From: Flavobacterium sp. UBA6203
Lineage (GTDB): Bacteria; Bacteroidota; Bacteroidia; Flavobacteriales; Flavobacteriaceae
Length of the DNA stretch: 27,276 nt
Assembly: GCA_002421645.1 (NCBI GenBank)
Contig: DIST01000024.1
Location: 39,962-67,237, forward strand
Direction: 5' to 3'
A model generated the notes under the pieces. That model saw nothing but the letters and a program-made list of their open reading frames with translations. It ran no database searches and was not told the origin of the DNA. Positions 25,316-27,276 of the stretch are shown here, piece after piece. Position numbers and translations under genes: made by a program. The number at the start of each line of letters is the position of its first letter. Within the stretch, counting starts at the first letter, position 1.

Positions 25316-25349
25316 TCTAAATTGTAAAGTAAGGGGGGGATATTTCACT

Positions 25350-25760
25350 TTGGAAACCAAAAAAGAGGATATCCTGATTGAAATTTTACAGCGCCGAATT
25401 CCTTGTAGCAAAGAAGAAGCACGATATTTTTTGCAAAAAAATGAGTATAATTTAATTTCTGCACTGGATGATTTACAGCAATTTAAAGCAGTGCATAATC
25501 AAGAATATCTAAAAGAAAAGTCAACTGTTCATGAAGAATTTTATCATGTATCTGGTCGATATCTTAAAAATGCAGTGAAAAGTTTATTGAGAAATTCCAA
25601 TATGGTTCATATTACAATTTTAAGAAACCAAAGAGAGCTACTTTCCTTGCCGATAACTGCATTTGCCCTCTTTTATTGGATATATCCCTTCTTATCAACG
25701 TTATCGATGGTTTATTTACTCAATGCTCAATTTACTATTCGTATTTTAAGAACCAGTTAA
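25350..25760 (+). CDS. UBA-like / DUF4342-type membrane protein
   Basis: 136 aa. Residues about 5-45 (CSKEEARYFLQKNEYNLISALDDL) look like a UBA/TS-N three-helix bundle. Residues about 60-134 resemble DUF4342: FYHVSGRYLKNAVKSLLRNSN, then a strand HITILRN, a LPIT turn, one or two hydrophobic helices (FALFYWIYPFLSTLSMVYLL) and a final strand FTIRILR. The match is by pattern and not by search. The TTG start at 25350 lies behind AAGGGGGGGA. It is 35 bp after recO and probably its co-transcribed last gene. Function unknown; membrane association is likely. Confidence 0.7.
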   Translation: METKKEDILIEILQRRIPCSKEEARYFLQKNEYNLISALDDLQQFKAVHNQEYLKEKSTVHEEFYHVSGRYLKNAVKSLLRNSNMVHITILRNQRELLSLPITAFALFYWIYPFLSTLSMVYLLNAQFTIRILRTS

Positions 25761-25767
25761 GGATATC

Positions 25768-25814
25768 AATCTTCGTTCTTCTCAATTCTTTTGAGCAAGA
25801 ATGAAGATTTTTTT
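25768..25814 (+). terminator. Terminator after recO and the DUF4342-type gene
   Basis: AATCTTCGTTCTT-CTCAA (25768-25785) pairs with TTGAG-C-AAGAATGAAGATT (25791-25809), with one bulged C and one G-U pair, a 5-nt loop, and T7 (25808-25814). It closes the long operon before ccpN. Confidence 0.92.
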
Positions 25815-25815
25815 G

Positions 25816-25853
25816 TTGCAAGAAAGTTCAATTCGATATAGTATATACTATAT
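25816..25853 (+). promoter_or_regulatory. ccpN-ppsR promoter with 18-bp palindrome
   Basis: TTGCAA (25816-25821), 17-bp spacer, TAGTAT (25839-25844). The -10 is embedded in ATATAGTATATACTATAT (25836-25853), a perfect 18-bp palindrome. A protein bound there would block RNA polymerase or hold it at the promoter. CcpN itself, encoded just downstream and known to bind ATA-rich operators, is the natural candidate for autoregulation; this is inference. Confidence 0.6.
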
Positions 25854-25895
25854 AGGATATTTCGTTAAATAGTATAACACATATTTTTTAGGGTG

Positions 25896-26528
25896 GTGGA
25901 TAACATCGAGCTAACAAAACGACAAGAGCAAATTTTAACGATTGTCAAAACGGAAGGTCCAATAACAGGGGAACAAATTGCAGAAAAGCTCAACCTCACT
26001 AGAGCAACTTTAAGACCAGATCTTGCTATTTTAACGATGTCAGGCTTTTTAGATGCGAGACCTCGTGTAGGGTACTATTATGCTGGGAAAAAAGGAAACC
26101 AAATTTTGCAGGAAACCTTGCACAAAATGCTAGTAAAGGACTATAAAGCTGTCCCTGTAGTGATTAAAGAGGAAGCTTCTGTTTATGATGCAATTGTAAC
26201 AATGTTTATGGAAGATGTAGGTACACTTGCCGTTGTTAAAGAAAAGGGAACCTTAGCTGGAATTATATCACGAAAGGACATGCTAAAGGTAGCCATTGGC
26301 AAACAAAACTTAAATGAATTGCCTGTATCTATTGTTATGACAAGAATGCCAAATATCGTAACCTGTAAATTAGAAGATACTTTAATTGAAGTAGCAAATA
26401 AATTGATCCAATATCAAATTGACTCTCTACCCGTCGTAAAAGAATCAGAAGATGGTTTAGAGATTATTGGTAGAGTGACAAAAACGACGATTACGAAAGC
26501 CTTTGTTGAATTAGGCAAAGATAATTAA
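25896..26528 (+). CDS. ccpN: CcpN-type transcriptional regulator (HTH + two CBS)
   Basis: About 210 aa. An N-terminal winged helix (about 5-62, IELTKRQEQILTIV, TGEQIAEKLNLTRATLRPDL) is followed by two CBS domains (about 82-140 and 145-208), where nucleotides are sensed. In B. subtilis CcpN represses gapB and pckA under glycolytic conditions. The start is uncertain: GTG 25893 and 25896 lie inside GGTGGTG (25892-25898), the only Shine-Dalgarno-like sequence. ATC 25905 is the codon correctly spaced from it (8 nt). ppsR follows, as in B. subtilis. Confidence 0.93.
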   Translation: MDNIELTKRQEQILTIVKTEGPITGEQIAEKLNLTRATLRPDLAILTMSGFLDARPRVGYYYAGKKGNQILQETLHKMLVKDYKAVPVVIKEEASVYDAIVTMFMEDVGTLAVVKEKGTLAGIISRKDMLKVAIGKQNLNELPVSIVMTRMPNIVTCKLEDTLIEVANKLIQYQIDSLPVVKESEDGLEIIGRVTKTTITKAFVELGKDN

Positions 26529-26553
26529 TCATTAATTTTAGGAGGGGACTAAG

Positions 26554-27276
26554 ATTACTACAGTAGAAAAACCAATTGTTTATGTGGTGTCAGATAGTAT
26601 TGGAGAAACAGCGGAATATGTAGTAAGAGCAGCAAGCAGTCAATTTAATGGTGGGCAGGCGGAAGTACGCAGATTTTCATATATTGATGATAAAGAGACG
26701 ATTGCAGAAATCGTAGAGTCTGCAGTAGCAGAAAATGGGTTAATTGTTTTTACACTTGTGATTCAAGAATTAAAAGACTACTTAATTGAATTAGCAAAAG
26801 AAAAAGGAATTATTACCGTGGATGTTATGAGTCCGATTATGAATGCATTTCAATCCATCTATCAATCACCTCCAAAAATGCAGCCGGGATTAGTTCGGAA
26901 ATTAGATGAGGATTATTTCAAAAAAGTAGAAGCGATTGAATTTGCGGTTAAATATGACGATGGAAGAGATCCTAGAGGCCTATTAAAGGCGGATGTTGTA
27001 TTGATTGGTGTTTCTAGAACCTCAAAAACGCCATTATCCATGTATCTAGCACATAAACGGATAAAGGTTGCTAACGTACCATTGGTTCCAGAGGTGGATA
27101 TTCCTGACGAATTATTTGAGATTCCTAATAAAAAGATTATTGGACTTAGAATTAATCCTGAACAATTAAATGTCATTAGAACCGAACGTTTAAAAGCATT
27201 AGGACTAACTGCACAAGCAAACTATGCAAACTATGAAAGGATTTTAGAAGAATTAGAATATGCGGAGCGAATCATG
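26554..27276 (+). CDS. ppsR: PPDK regulatory kinase/pyrophosphorylase (PpsR/YqfL), 3' truncated by the window
   Basis: 241 codons are present and the frame runs off the window; about 270 is usual. The enzyme is a bifunctional DUF299 protein that phosphorylates and dephosphorylates pyruvate, phosphate dikinase, or a relative controlling Ccp[14 protein letters not shown], the P-loop [11 protein letters not shown] (about residue 152) and [20 protein letters not shown] are strongly conserved. AGGAGGGG (26540-26547) sits eight bases before ATT 26554. No ATG, GTG or TTG lies between the upstream in-frame stop (26539) and the conserved first strand; GTG 26584 would cut into it. The start is therefore most likely ATT, a rare codon. 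Confidence 0.92.
   Translation, partial: MTTVEKPIVYVVSDSIGETAEYVVRAASSQFNGGQAEVRRFSYIDDKETIAEIVESAVAENGLIVFTLVIQELKDYLIELAKEKGIITVDVMSPIMNAFQSIYQSPPKMQPGLVRKLDEDYFKKVEAIEFAVKYDDGRDPRGLLKADVVLIGVSRTSKTPLSMYLAHKRIKVANVPLVPEVDIPDELFEIPNKKIIGLRINPEQLNVIRTERLKALGLTAQANYANYERILEELEYAERIM

Noticed and set aside
26913..27176. 87-aa minus-strand reading frame opposite ppsR
   Set aside because: It is antisense to the conserved P-loop region of ppsR and has no protein features.
1..27276. Prophage, insertion sequence, CRISPR array, tRNA or rRNA genes
   Set aside because: No integrase or transposase motif, spaced direct-repeat array, cloverleaf or rRNA sequence was recognised by eye on either strand.

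Overview
The window is a low-GC Gram-positive chromosome segment of the Bacillales type. It carries the conserved block that in Bacillus subtilis runs from dnaK to yqfL/ppsR: dnaK', dnaJ, prmA, rsmE, mtaB, a yqeW homologue, rpsU, yqeY, an NfeD/FloA cluster, yqfC, yqfD, phoH, pgpH, ybeY, dgkA, cdd, era, yqzL, recO, ccpN and ppsR'. The sporulation genes yqfC and yqfD suggest an endospore former. Shine-Dalgarno sites are strong and TTG starts are frequent. I cannot name the genus from sequence alone. No rRNA, tRNA, CRISPR array, insertion sequence or prophage was recognised.

Layout. 1-1339: end of dnaK, then dnaJ closed by a terminator. 1390-3602: an OmpR-family response regulator and its sensor kinase, inserted where prmA would normally follow dnaJ. 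3618-7951: prmA, rsmE, mtaB, a TTG-started Nudix hydrolase and deoC, ending in a GNRA-loop terminator. 7993-10235: two minus-strand transport genes (a YqeW-like Na/phosphate carrier and an MFS exporter). 10410-12660: an accessory cassette made of an unrecognised 213-aa protein, a 26-codon small ORF enclosed by a 15-bp inverted repeat, and a membrane HD-GYP protein. 12690-13859: HIT protein, rpsU and yqeY. 13912-16963: NfeD protease, flotillin FloA and a small membrane protein. 16989-25814: a dense run from yqfC to recO plus a UBA/DUF4342-type gene. 25816 to the end: ccpN and ppsR behind a palindromic promoter.

How the genes work together. The first half is protein folding plus translation-apparatus modification (PrmA on L11, RsmE on 16S rRNA, MtaB on tRNA). 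The second half combines ribosome maturation (YbeY, Era), envelope lipid and membrane-domain functions (NfeD, FloA, DgkA), c-di-AMP turnover (PgpH), sporulation (YqfC, YqfD), DNA repair (RecO) and control of gluconeogenesis (CcpN, PpsR).

Most unusual points: (1) ppsR has a perfectly placed Shine-Dalgarno in front of an ATT codon with no usable ATG/GTG/TTG, and the preceding ccpN may start at ATC; (2) the small ORF inside a long-range inverted repeat, between the 213-aa protein and the HD-GYP protein; (3) DgkA carries a C-terminal membrane extension resembling a PAP2 phosphatase that has lost its catalytic residues; (4) an 18-bp perfect palindrome overlaps the ccpN promoter; (5) the two-component system interrupts the dnaJ-prmA linkage.
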